Source: a bacterium UBP8_UBA817 (GTDB taxonomy: Bacteria; Margulisbacteria; Marinamargulisbacteria; SXXA01; SICP01). Taken from it: a stretch of DNA of 64,000 bases. The stretch covers positions 1 through 64,000 of the forward strand of contig CAMCZW010000004.1 of assembly GCA_945888435.1 (NCBI GenBank), written 5' to 3'. Made by a program: the position numbers and the translations under genes. Below, one piece after another: positions 44,960 to 53,347 of this stretch (position 1 is the stretch's first letter; every line of letters starts with the position of its first letter). Under the pieces are notes generated by a model. The model was not told the origin of the DNA and searched no databases. It saw nothing but the letters and a program-made list of their open reading frames with translations.

Positions 44960-45564
44960 AACATTATGCACAGGAACAAATCATCACCCATGTCCCACTC
45001 CAGTCCAAAGTATTAGACTTAGGCTGCGGCGATGGAGCACTCCTACTCAAGCTCAATAAAATTAAAAAAATAAAAGGCTATGGAATCGACATCCTCATCG
45101 AAAACATCGTCAAATGTACCGAACAAGGCATCTCCGTCTACCACGGCGACCTCAATGAAGGCCTCCCCGGATTTGCCACGCATTCCTATGATATCGTTAT
45201 CCTAAGTCAAACCCTTCAGCAAATTGAAGACCCCAAAATGGTTCTCGAAGAAATGCTCAGGGTCGGCCAACAAGGGATCGTCACATTCCCCAATTTCGCT
45301 TATTGGAAAGTACGTCTCAACCTCTTCCTAAAGGGCAGTGCCCCCAAAACCAAGCACCTCCCCTACGAGTGGTACAACACCCCCAACATTCGCGTCTTAA
45401 GCATCGCGGACTTTAAACAACTATGTCACAAATTAGGTATCAAAATCGTCAAAGAAATCCCAATCTACACCACGTCAGTTCAAAGACAGTTATTTCCAAA
45501 ATGTCTCACTAATCTATTTGCTCCAGAAGGGATGTTTGTAATCGAAAAGACCGCTTCGCTCTAA
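44956..45564 (+). CDS. metW: Methionine biosynthesis protein MetW
   Basis: A 202-residue SAM-methyltransferase fold that partners MetX and is needed for its activity in many proteobacteria. VLDLGCGDGALL is the SAM-binding motif, followed by GIDILIENIVKC and the MetW-specific LSQTLQQIEDP, FPNFAYWKVR and PYEWYNTPNIR. The length is normal. Its last 56 bases overlap tadA on the other strand. Confidence 0.94.
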   Translation: MKHYAQEQIITHVPLQSKVLDLGCGDGALLLKLNKIKKIKGYGIDILIENIVKCTEQGISVYHGDLNEGLPGFATHSYDIVILSQTLQQIEDPKMVLEEMLRVGQQGIVTFPNFAYWKVRLNLFLKGSAPKTKHLPYEWYNTPNIRVLSIADFKQLCHKLGIKIVKEIPIYTTSVQRQLFPKCLTNLFAPEGMFVIEKTASL

Positions 45565-45988
45565 AAAACTTAGTTAAAATCTCCGCACACTCCAAGTGAG
45601 GAAGGTGGTCGCATGTTACAAAATGGTTAAAAAGAGGCATCGATGCTAAATCAACAATCGAGCCACAGGCCCCCCATTTACGATCTAAGGCCCCATAAAC
45701 AACTCGATCTATCCTTGCATGCAAAATCGTCCCAAAACACATTGGGCAAGGCTCTAGAGTCGTATAAAGCGTACAGCCCGACAACCGCCAATCTCCTATT
45801 ACTGAGGAGGCAATCCGAATCGCATTAATTTCGGCATGGCCCAGCACATCCTTGGACGCGAGCTTCGTATTATAAGCCTCAGCGATAATCTGCCCATCTT
45901 TAACAATGACAGCACCAACAGGAACCTCATCGGCTTTAGCAGCCAAACGAGCCTGATTAAGGGCTGCCTCTAAAAAAAGTGAGTCCAA
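45509..45988 (-). CDS. tadA: tRNA-specific adenosine deaminase
   Basis: TadA makes inosine at the wobble position of tRNA-Arg. The zinc site is HAEINAI and PCPMC, with catalytic Glu in HAE. The 159 residues and the C-terminal CAEILTKFFRAKR helix are normal. It follows efp with an adjoining start and overlaps the end of metW by 56 bases. The operon is typA-efp-tadA. Confidence 0.95.
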   Translation of the reverse strand: MDSLFLEAALNQARLAAKADEVPVGAVIVKDGQIIAEAYNTKLASKDVLGHAEINAIRIASSVIGDWRLSGCTLYTTLEPCPMCFGTILHARIDRVVYGALDRKWGACGSIVDLASMPLFNHFVTCDHLPHLECAEILTKFFRAKRSFRLQTSLLEQID

Positions 45989-46549
45989 CTACAATACTCG
46001 TTCCAAGTACTCATTAGATTCGGTATTAACACGAATCACGTCACCGGTTTTAACAAAGCCCGGCGCATTAATCTCCATACCATTCACCAATCTAACCGGA
46101 CGAAGCGAATTAGTCGCTGTCGCTTTTTTAAGTTCAGGTGGTGCAAAATCAACTTTAATATCGATGGTTAATGGCAATTCAAGACCTACAGGCGTTCCTT
46201 CATAAAACACCACATCATAATCAATACCTTCCTGAAAATATTGAGCCTGATTTTCAAGTAAATCTTGAGGAAGCGTGGTTTGCTCATAAGACTCTTGATC
46301 CATAAATACAAAGCCAGTGGGCTCTGCAAATAAAAACTGCATTTTTCGATGATCTAAAATGGCCTTATCCACCTTATCGCTTGACCGAAACCGTTGCTCC
46401 AAATTTTTACCCGTCATGATATTTTTAAGCTTTGTCTGAACACAAGCGACTCCCTTACCAGGAGTCACATGCATCATATACGCAACACGCCAAAGCTCTT
46501 TATCAAGTACTAAAATATTTCCCACACGTATTTGAGTTGCCAAAATCAT
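45989..46549 (-). CDS. efp: Elongation factor P
   Basis: EF-P relieves ribosome stalling at proline runs. The 186-residue protein has three beta-barrel domains. The tip lysine, Lys32 in TPGKGVA, is the modified residue in most bacteria. The C-terminal NGMEINAPGFVKTGDVIRVNTE motif is diagnostic. The modifying enzymes EpmA and EpmB were not found in the window. It sits two bases after typA. Confidence 0.95.
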   Translation of the reverse strand: MILATQIRVGNILVLDKELWRVAYMMHVTPGKGVACVQTKLKNIMTGKNLEQRFRSSDKVDKAILDHRKMQFLFAEPTGFVFMDQESYEQTTLPQDLLENQAQYFQEGIDYDVVFYEGTPVGLELPLTIDIKVDFAPPELKKATATNSLRPVRLVNGMEINAPGFVKTGDVIRVNTESNEYLERVL

Positions 46550-46550
46550 G

Positions 46551-48362
46551 TTATTTATGTCTTTTTCGGTCTGTCTCTTTCAAGTGTTTTTTACGCAAAC
46601 GGATGGCTTTAGGGGTTACTTCAACCAATTCATCATCCGCAATAAACGCCAAACACTGTTCAAGAGAAAAAATAGTCGGAGTTGTCAAAAAGATTCCATC
46701 ATCAGATCCAGAAGCTCTCATATTGGTGAGTTTTTTACTTTTGGCAGGATTAACAATCATGTCATCGTCTCGAGCATTTTCTCCGATAATTTGCCCCTCA
46801 TAAACATCTACGCCTGGCCCCATAAATAGGCGCCCTCTTTCTTGTAAATTATTAAGTGCAAAGGCAACAGTAGTAGCCTGTTCACCCGAAATCAAAACTC
46901 CATTTTGACGAGTACGAATGACACCTACATATTTTCCATACTCTAAAAAGCGAGAGTACATGACTCCCAAGCCTTTCGTCTGAGTCATAAATTCAGAGAT
47001 ATACCCTAAAAGTCCACGAGTTGGAATTCGGTAAGACAACCGAGAAACACCGTTATCCTGTGTCATCTCATTCATAATTCCTTTACGCCCACCCATACTT
47101 TCAATCACGGGTCCCATTGTCGTCTCATCAACTTCAATCGTGACCTCTTCATAAGGCTCCATTTTTTCGCCATTAATGGTTTTCAAAATAACCTGAGGTC
47201 GTGATACTTGAAACTCATAGCCTTCACGTCTCATTTTTTCAATCAAAATAGACAAATGCAGCTCACCACGACCCGCTACTTTATATCCAATACCAGAGTC
47301 GGAGTCTTCCACTTGTAACGCGACGTCAGATAATAATTCACGTTGTAAACGATCCTTAAGATGCCTAGACGTCACATAGTCCCCTTCTTGACCAGAAAAT
47401 GGAGAATCATTGGCCATAAATGTCATAGAAATCGTCGGAGGGTCAATCGGAAGCATTGGCAATGGAATCGGATTTAAAGGATCGGTAATCGTCTCACCCA
47501 CCCGGATATCTTCCACACCTGCAATCGCAAAAATATCACCAACACCAACCACATCAACTTCTTTAAGCTGATTAACATGATATTCAAATAATTTTGTCAC
47601 ACGTGCTGTTCGAGGCGCTTTATCCTCAACACCCGCATAAATCGCGATTTGCTGATTTACTTTCAATGTTCCAGAAGTCAACTTCCCAATCGCAAGACGG
47701 CCCATAAATTGAGAATAGTTAATATTGCTCACCATAAACTGAACGGGCTGATCCGCTTCACCTTTTGGAACTGGGATTTTTTTAATGATTAAATCAAATA
47801 ACAAATTGGCATTACCGGCCTCATCATCAAGACTATTCTTAAAAATACCTTCACGTGCAATTGCATAAATAACAGGGAAATCTAAAACATGGTCTTCAGC
47901 ATTAATCCCAACCAGTAAGTCAAAAACCTGATCCACAGCCCAATCGGGGCGTGCACTATTTTTATCAATTTTATTGACAAGAACAATCACTGGGAGATTC
48001 AAATTAACCGCTTTTTTCAAAACGAAATAAGACTGAGGCATTGGACCTTCAGCCGCATCCACTAAAAAGACAGCGCCGTCTGCCATGTTAAGTACGCGCT
48101 CAACTTCGCCACCAAAGTCCGCGTGACCGGGGGTGTCGATAATATTGATACGGTAATCCTTATAATTACAGGCTCCGTTTTTAGATTGAATAGTAATTCC
48201 GCGCTCTTTCTCGATATCAATAGAGTCCATTAAGCGTTCTGCAACAACTTGATTTTCTCTAAAAAGACCGCCATGTTTAAACAATTGGTCAACTAATGTG
48301 GTTTTACCGTGGTCAACGTGCGCAATGATTGCAACGTTACGAATTTTATCTTTCTGATGCAT
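46551..48362 (-). CDS. typA: GTPase TypA/BipA
   Basis: A 603-residue translational GTPase that binds the ribosome under stress and in 50S assembly. The G domain has AHVDHGKTTL, the ERGITIQSKN switch, DTPGHADFGG and NKID. The C-terminal domain has the TypA-specific stretch GGRKGIMNEMTQDNG. The length is normal. The ATG at 48362 follows a good promoter in the intergenic region. It starts the typA-efp-tadA operon. Confidence 0.97.
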   Translation of the reverse strand: MHQKDKIRNVAIIAHVDHGKTTLVDQLFKHGGLFRENQVVAERLMDSIDIEKERGITIQSKNGACNYKDYRINIIDTPGHADFGGEVERVLNMADGAVFLVDAAEGPMPQSYFVLKKAVNLNLPVIVLVNKIDKNSARPDWAVDQVFDLLVGINAEDHVLDFPVIYAIAREGIFKNSLDDEAGNANLLFDLIIKKIPVPKGEADQPVQFMVSNINYSQFMGRLAIGKLTSGTLKVNQQIAIYAGVEDKAPRTARVTKLFEYHVNQLKEVDVVGVGDIFAIAGVEDIRVGETITDPLNPIPLPMLPIDPPTISMTFMANDSPFSGQEGDYVTSRHLKDRLQRELLSDVALQVEDSDSGIGYKVAGRGELHLSILIEKMRREGYEFQVSRPQVILKTINGEKMEPYEEVTIEVDETTMGPVIESMGGRKGIMNEMTQDNGVSRLSYRIPTRGLLGYISEFMTQTKGLGVMYSRFLEYGKYVGVIRTRQNGVLISGEQATTVAFALNNLQERGRLFMGPGVDVYEGQIIGENARDDDMIVNPAKSKKLTNMRASGSDDGIFLTTPTIFSLEQCLAFIADDELVEVTPKAIRLRKKHLKETDRKRHK

Positions 48363-48408
48363 GAAGGCCCCTATTTCTATTGAATGTTTATATTAAAAAA
48401 ATGTGTCG

Positions 48409-48437
48409 ATCTTACGTAAAATCAGCCTTACTGTCAA
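48409..48437 (-). promoter_or_regulatory. typA-efp-tadA promoter
   Basis: On the minus strand TTGACA (48437-48432), a 17-base spacer and TAAGAT (48414-48409). Transcription should start near 48402, leaving about 40 bases of leader to the typA ATG. Confidence 0.7.
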
Positions 48438-48487
48438 ACATGAAGCCCTCAAGGGTCATCATCATGTGACATTAAAAATAAATAGCA

Positions 48488-48516
48488 TTGACACAACAAA
48501 AAAAATCCACCACAAT
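48488..48516 (+). promoter_or_regulatory. rpoD promoter
   Basis: TTGACA (48488-48493), 17 bases, CACAAT (48511-48516). The -35 box is perfect and the -10 partly so. The long leader from here to 48725 contains no clear riboswitch or hairpin. Confidence 0.55.
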
Positions 48517-48724
48517 GACAAACCTTTAAAAATGGCTTTGAGAGCCAACTTAATCCGGATAAGGATTTCAAATAAATAGCCGCACGGAATCACGTGTCGC
48601 TAATCATCTAAATATAAATAAATAAAAATTATAAATGAAATTTTTGCCATAAACATGCCGATAAGAAGTATGGAAATGGAACGAAAATGATAAGTCATTC
48701 CAAAAAACAGGTGGAAAACAAAAG

Positions 48725-49735
48725 ATGAGCACAGAAGAAATTTTGAATGGCATTGAAGATCCAGAAAGCATGTTGGCCGAAATTGAAAGCATGTTGGAAT
48801 CACGCGTAGAGATTACCGAAGAAGAAGATGACCTTGAAGTCATCGACGAAAAGGCCGCACCTGAAGAAGACGTCGCAAAAGCAAGCTTAGTCTCTTTAGA
48901 AAAAGCACCTGACCTGGACGACTCCGTCAAAATGTACCTTAGAGAAATAGGAACCATTGATCTTCTCACTCAAGAACAAGAGATTGATCTTGCAAAACGA
49001 GTTGAAGCTGGAGAAATGGCCGCAAAACAACAACTCATTAATGCCAACTTAAGATTAGTCGTTTCCATCGCTAAAAAATACACAGGCCAAGGCCTTTTAT
49101 TTTTAGATTTAATTCAAGAAGGAAACACTGGATTAATTAGAGCCGCTGAGAAGTTTGACTACCGAAAAGGGTTCAAATTTTCAACATATGCCACATGGTG
49201 GATTAAACAAGGGATTACCCGAGCCATTGCCGACCAATCTCGTACAATCCGAGTCCCTGTCCACATGGTTGAAACTATCTACAAAGTAAAAAAGACATCG
49301 CGAATCTTAATGCAGGAATTTGGAAGAAGACCTAGCAACGAAGAAATCAGCGAACGTACTGGACTACCTTTAGAAAATATCGTCGCAATCCGAAAATATT
49401 CTCAGGTCCCCCTATCCCTTGAAATGCCAATTGGAGACGAAGAGTCTTCTCAATTAGGTGACTTCATTGAAGATAAAAACCTAGAAGCACCAGATACAAC
49501 CACAATGAGAAACATCCTCAGAGAAGAGCTTGTTAAATCAATGGATGTTCTCACCGAAAGAGAACAAATGATCCTGAAACTTCGCTTCGGTTTCGACGAC
49601 GGACGTCCAAGAACCCTAGAAGAAGTAGGCCGAGTCTACAACGTAACTCGAGAACGAATTAGGCAAATCGAAGAAAAAGCCCTCCGAAAACTACGCCATC
49701 CAACCCGCCGCGCCCGCCTCGAATCTTTCAGATAA
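48725..49735 (+). CDS. rpoD: Primary sigma factor, short form
   Basis: A 336-residue sigma-70. Region 1.2 (VKMYLREIG), region 2 ([29 protein letters not shown] for -10 recognition), region 3 (VHMVETIYK) and region 4 ([30 protein letters not shown] with -35 helix-turn-helix) are all present. The N-terminal 65 residues are an acidic stretch and no region 1.1 is visible, so it is shorter than enterobacterial RpoD. It could be a group 2 factor, but intact regions favour the primary one. An AGGTGG site lies upstream. It converges on pyrF. Confidence 0.9.
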   Translation: MSTEEILNGIEDPESMLAEIESMLESRVEITEEEDDLEVIDEKAAPEEDVAKASLVSLEKAPDLDDSVKMYLREIGTIDLLTQEQEIDLAKRVEAGEMAAKQQLINANLRLVVSIAKKYTGQGLLFLDLIQEGNTGLIRAAEKFDYRKGFKFSTYATWWIKQGITRAIADQSRTIRVPVHMVETIYKVKKTSRILMQEFGRRPSNEEISERTGLPLENIVAIRKYSQVPLSLEMPIGDEESSQLGDFIEDKNLEAPDTTTMRNILREELVKSMDVLTEREQMILKLRFGFDDGRPRTLEEVGRVYNVTRERIRQIEEKALRKLRHPTRRARLESFR

Positions 49736-49749
49736 CCACTCGATAAAAA

Positions 49750-49784
49750 TGTAGGGGCATCCCTCGTGGGTGCCCGCCTCTACA
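49750..49784 (-). terminator. Hairpin terminator of pyrF transcript, REP-like
   Basis: GGGCA and TGCCC arms (49755-49759 and 49771-49775), with an inner CCC-TCGT-GGG, are flanked by TGTAG/CTACA. Read on the minus strand, TTTTT follows the stem, giving a rho-independent terminator for the rplY-pyrE-pyrF operon. The G+C-rich core is of a kind often found as scattered intergenic repeats. Confidence 0.7.
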
Positions 49785-49791
49785 AAAAGAA

Positions 49792-50589
49792 TTACAACGA
49801 AAGAATAGACTTCCTCACAGACTCCGCAATCGGCTTCTGCTGAGACGCATATAAAATCGATCTCCCAACATTCACAATCAAAAGCCCAAGTCGCGGGGAC
49901 TGGCAATCCACAATATCCGTATAACCACCGCCCTGAGACCCTACTCCAGGCACCAGAAAATCAAGAGTTGGGTACTGACATGCAATCGACTTAAACAGCG
50001 ACTGCGTCGCACCTACAACCGCACCCACATTATGGTAACGATCATTCCAGGTAACTATTTTATCCAACACATGACAATACAATGGACGACCATCTTTCAT
50101 TTCCATTAATTCAAAATCAGCAGACCCAGGGTTTGAAGTAAGCCCCAGGACAAAATGAAATTTAGACGTATACTCAAAAAAAGGCGTTAAACTGTCTTCT
50201 CCCATATAGGGATGAAGTGTTGTCGCCGACGCATTTAAACTATCAAACAAAAAGCGCGCCTGCATCCGAGAGGTATTGCCAATATCTCCCCGTTTCGCAT
50301 CCAAAATCACCGGTAAATACGACGGAATATACGCAATGACCCGTTCTAAAACACGCAAACCATCAATCCCATACGCTTCAAAAAAAGAAATATTTGGTTT
50401 ATAGGCCACAACCAAATCATGGCTACAATCAATCACAGACCTTAAAAAGTCCTCAACACCAAGCAACGAGCGATCATACCCAGCAGGTAATAATTCAATA
50501 TCAGGATCTAAACCAACGCAAACTTGGCGGCCAGTATTCTCAATATTAGTTAAAATTTGTTGTAAAAAAGGGTGTCGGTCTACTGACAT
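49792..50589 (-). CDS. pyrF: Orotidine 5'-phosphate decarboxylase
   Basis: PyrF makes UMP from OMP. The 265-residue protein has VGLDPDIELL, YKPNISFFEAYG, the catalytic DAKRGDIG, and the late VPGVGSQGG. This is the longer (type 2) form related to actinobacterial and fungal enzymes, which explains the length. The ATG at 50589 overlaps pyrE by ten bases. Confidence 0.95.
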   Translation of the reverse strand: MSVDRHPFLQQILTNIENTGRQVCVGLDPDIELLPAGYDRSLLGVEDFLRSVIDCSHDLVVAYKPNISFFEAYGIDGLRVLERVIAYIPSYLPVILDAKRGDIGNTSRMQARFLFDSLNASATTLHPYMGEDSLTPFFEYTSKFHFVLGLTSNPGSADFELMEMKDGRPLYCHVLDKIVTWNDRYHNVGAVVGATQSLFKSIACQYPTLDFLVPGVGSQGGGYTDIVDCQSPRLGLLIVNVGRSILYASQQKPIAESVRKSILSL

Positions 50590-51107
50590 GACTTTAAATC
50601 AGCAGTCGTAAACAAGGCTTTTACATCCGAGTACCCTGCGTTATGCAAGTTTTCGAATGCGCCTTCCTGGCGATTAATCACACCAACGATACGAACAATA
50701 TTGACTGACTCAGACTTCAACACATCACAGGCTTGCATCACTGCGCCGCCGGTTGTCAAAATATCTTCGATTACAACCATTCGTTCTTTAGGATGAAACT
50801 CGCCTTCAATTAAACGGCGCGTGCCATAGCCTTTGTCAGATTTACGAACAATCACAAAAGGCTTATTTAATTTAACGGATAAAAGTGCAGCTAAAGAAAC
50901 GGCTCCCAATTCAGGAGCCGCAATACGATCATAACTATCAGAAGGAGGGAAAAGAAGAGCCAATGCATCACATAATGGATTCAAAATTTCGGGCTTAGTC
51001 TCAAACAAATACTTATCAATATAATAAGTAGTCGGCTTACCAGAACGGGTAACAAACTCCCCTTCTAAGTAGGCCGCATATTTGAGAGAGGCTAAGAGTT
51101 CACTCAT
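50580..51107 (-). CDS. pyrE: Orotate phosphoribosyltransferase
   Basis: PyrE adds ribose phosphate from PRPP to orotate. The 175-residue enzyme has FVTRSGKPTTYYIDK, AAPELGAVSLA, VIVRKSDKGYGTRR and the PRPP-binding VVIEDILTTGGAV. The length is normal. It lies ten bases after rplY and ten bases inside pyrF, so the three are one operon. Confidence 0.95.
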   Translation of the reverse strand: MSELLASLKYAAYLEGEFVTRSGKPTTYYIDKYLFETKPEILNPLCDALALLFPPSDSYDRIAAPELGAVSLAALLSVKLNKPFVIVRKSDKGYGTRRLIEGEFHPKERMVVIEDILTTGGAVMQACDVLKSESVNIVRIVGVINRQEGAFENLHNAGYSDVKALFTTADLKSCQ

Positions 51108-51116
51108 TTAAAGACT

Positions 51117-51725
51117 CTAGGCAGCCTTTTTAGCTGCTTCTTCGTCTTCAGCTGCCTTACCTCTTGGGATGCTAACACGAGCAATCAAGATTGACTCAGG
51201 AGTCAAGTAAGTCACACCAGCCGGAGCAGGTAAATCTTTCAAGAAAATAGAGTCGCCGATATTCATTAAAGAAACATCAACGATCACCGATGCAGGGACA
51301 TCCTTAGGAAGACAAGAAATTTTAATTTTAGAAATCTTTTTCGCTAAAGTACCTCCCATTTTAGTTCCAGGGGCAATTCCTTTAAAAACTAAAGGAGTCT
51401 CAAGATCAACTGAAACATCTTCTAATACAAGTTTAAAATCAACATGAATAAATTCTTGTGAAAAGACATCACGGTCAAAACAGTGAGGCAATACCACTAA
51501 TGAGGAAGGCTTATCGCCAGTCAATTCAAGAGAAATTAATGTATTTTTTCCAAAAGTACTTTTAGAAAAAAGTTTCTTTAATTCACTTGGGCTTACTGAA
51601 ATCGCAAGCGGTTCAGAATCATTCCCATAAACAATTGCAGGAATAAGACCAGTGCTTTTAAGCCTTTTAACTTGATTTTTACCAAATGCAGTACGAACTC
51701 GTGCTGCTAAAGCGACAGTATTCAT
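51117..51725 (-). CDS. rplY: Ribosomal protein bL25, Ctc form
   Basis: A 202-residue 5S rRNA-binding protein of the general-stress Ctc type, with an N-terminal L25 domain (LAARVRTAFGKNQVKRLKS, IPAIVYG) and a second C-terminal domain (IKISCLPKDVPASVIVDVS). It ends in an acidic/Lys tail. It leads the operon with pyrE and pyrF, an unusual combination of a ribosomal protein with pyrimidine genes. Confidence 0.92.
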   Translation of the reverse strand: MNTVALAARVRTAFGKNQVKRLKSTGLIPAIVYGNDSEPLAISVSPSELKKLFSKSTFGKNTLISLELTGDKPSSLVVLPHCFDRDVFSQEFIHVDFKLVLEDVSVDLETPLVFKGIAPGTKMGGTLAKKISKIKISCLPKDVPASVIVDVSLMNIGDSIFLKDLPAPAGVTYLTPESILIARVSIPRGKAAEDEEAAKKAA

Positions 51726-51756
51726 GTGTATTTCACCTAACTTGATTCAAATATAA

Positions 51757-51785
51757 CTAAAAAACTGTCACTTAAAAAATGACAG
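51757..51785 (-). terminator. Rho-independent terminator of xth-nth
   Basis: On the minus strand a stem CTGTCA / TGACAG (51785-51780 and 51770-51765), with loop TTTTTTAAG, is followed by TTTTTTAG. It lies 24 bases beyond the nth stop, in the gap before rplY. Confidence 0.8.
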
Positions 51786-51808
51786 AAGAACATAAATAAT
51801 ACCCAAGT

Positions 51809-52483
51809 TTACACAATATGAGAAGGGGCGATCTTTGAGCACATCCCATTCGATGGACAATACTCAGAAACTGTACAACTAGCACAGAGAGGGTTAATCG
51901 CTTTACAAGTACGACGACCATGTAAAATTGTGAGCGTTGAAAAGTCGATCCAGGTCTCTTTTGGCCAGATTTTGGCAAGATCATATTCAATCTGCGTAGG
52001 ATCCTGGGACTTTGTAAAATGCCAGCGAGTGGCTAGCCGTTTCACATGGGTATCCACCGTAATACCAGGGATACCAAAAGCTTGCCCCAATACTACATTA
52101 GCTGTTTTACGCCCTACCCCTGGTAATTTAATCAGTTCTTCTAAAACCAACGGAACTTCTCCCCCATACTGACTACATAACAGAGATGCCGTTTGGATAA
52201 TATTGGCCGATTTATTTCTAAAAAAATTAACCGATTTAAGAAATTCCATAACTTCTTCCAGAGGAGCCTCAGACAATGCCTGAGGAGTCGAAAATGCCCT
52301 AAATAATGCAGGAGTCACCCGATTGACCCGCTCATCCGTACATTGGGCGGACAAAATCACCGCAATCAGCAATTCAAATGGATTACGGTGAATTAAAAAA
52401 GGGCTTAAATCATCAAAATCACGGCACAAAAGCTCATAAATTACCGCCGCCCGTTGCTTTTTAAGCTTAAGAGTCTCCGTCAT
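51809..52483 (-). CDS. nth: Endonuclease III
   Basis: Nth is a DNA glycosylase/AP lyase for oxidised pyrimidines. The helix-hairpin-helix LPGVGRKTANVV contains the catalytic Lys, VDTHVKRLATR the Asp, and the C-terminal CKAINPLCASCTVSEYC gives the 4Fe-4S pattern C-x6-C-x2-C-x5-C. The 224 residues are normal. It overlaps the xth stop by four bases, so the two repair genes are coupled. Confidence 0.96.
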   Translation of the reverse strand: MTETLKLKKQRAAVIYELLCRDFDDLSPFLIHRNPFELLIAVILSAQCTDERVNRVTPALFRAFSTPQALSEAPLEEVMEFLKSVNFFRNKSANIIQTASLLCSQYGGEVPLVLEELIKLPGVGRKTANVVLGQAFGIPGITVDTHVKRLATRWHFTKSQDPTQIEYDLAKIWPKETWIDFSTLTILHGRRTCKAINPLCASCTVSEYCPSNGMCSKIAPSHIV

Positions 52484-53259
52484 GTTTTAGCGACTGGATG
52501 AAGCTCAATACCAACCGGACAATGATCGGACCCATAGGCATCTTGATGAATAAAGGCATTTTTCAAACGCGGGATAAAATCCGAAGTCGCAAAAAAATAA
52601 TCAATTCGCCACCCAACATTTCTCTCTCTCGCACGAGTTTGCATGCTCCACCAGGTATACTCTTCAGGTTTTGTATTAAATAATCGAAATGTATCGACAT
52701 AGCCCATCTCAACCAGGCGATCCATCCAAGCTCTTTCAATCGGTAAGAACCCAGACTCCCCTTCATTTTCCTTTGGGCGAGACAAATCAATCGGTTTATG
52801 AGCAGTATTATAGTCCCCACAAATTACCACTGGCTTCCCAGATTTTCTCAAATCCTCACAATAATCAAAAAATGCCTGATAAAAATCCAACTTATATTGA
52901 AGCCGCTCATCATCCCGCTGACCATTTGGGAAATAAACACTAAATAAAATAAAATCATCATATTCAGCCATCACAGCACGGCCTTCAACATCAAATCGCT
53001 CAATGCCAAATCCTTCTTGAACACGAATTGGTTTTTTTCGAGTCAAAATTGCAACACCGCTATAGCCTTTACGCAAAGCTGAGTGCCAGATTCCATAATA
53101 TCCCGACGGATTTAATACCTCATCCGGCAAGTCTTCAGGACGTGCCTTTGTTTCTTGCAAGCACACAACATCAGGTTCAAAATTATCCAAATACGCTTTT
53201 AAAGCACCCTTACGGACAACCGCACGAATTCCATTTACATTCCACGATACTAACTTCAC
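52480..53259 (-). CDS. xth: Exodeoxyribonuclease III (AP endonuclease)
   Basis: Xth cuts the DNA backbone at abasic sites. The 259-residue enzyme shows LVSWNVNGIRA, VCLQETKA, ICGDYNTAHKPIDL and GSDHCPVGIEL, covering the metal and catalytic residues of the family. The length is normal. nth follows in the same operon. Confidence 0.95.
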   Translation of the reverse strand: MKLVSWNVNGIRAVVRKGALKAYLDNFEPDVVCLQETKARPEDLPDEVLNPSGYYGIWHSALRKGYSGVAILTRKKPIRVQEGFGIERFDVEGRAVMAEYDDFILFSVYFPNGQRDDERLQYKLDFYQAFFDYCEDLRKSGKPVVICGDYNTAHKPIDLSRPKENEGESGFLPIERAWMDRLVEMGYVDTFRLFNTKPEEYTWWSMQTRARERNVGWRIDYFFATSDFIPRLKNAFIHQDAYGSDHCPVGIELHPVAKT

Positions 53260-53292
53260 AAAAACAGCCTCCAGAATACCTATTTATTATTG

Positions 53293-53319
53293 TTGACGAA
53301 ACTACCCGTATGATACACT
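53293..53319 (+). promoter_or_regulatory. leuA promoter
   Basis: TTGACG (53293-53298), 15 bases, TACACT (53314-53319), with TG two bases before the -10 box (TGATACACT). AGGAGGT lies near 53336, so this gene has a normal leader. I saw no leucine attenuator. Confidence 0.55.
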
Positions 53320-53347
53320 CAAATTCCCCGAATCAGGAGGTCACTGA

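Larger units (their letters stand above)
48363..48724. other. Intergenic region between typA and rpoD, 362 bases
   Basis: Holds two divergent promoters, listed separately. The remaining stretch is A+T-rich. A short palindrome CCCT-CA-AGGG lies near 48448. I saw no RNA gene, riboswitch or open frame with coding character. The rpoD leader would be about 200 bases. Confidence 0.7.

Noticed and set aside
48363-48724. Small RNA or riboswitch in the rpoD leader
   Set aside because: Only two promoters and A+T-rich sequence were seen; no stable fold or known motif.
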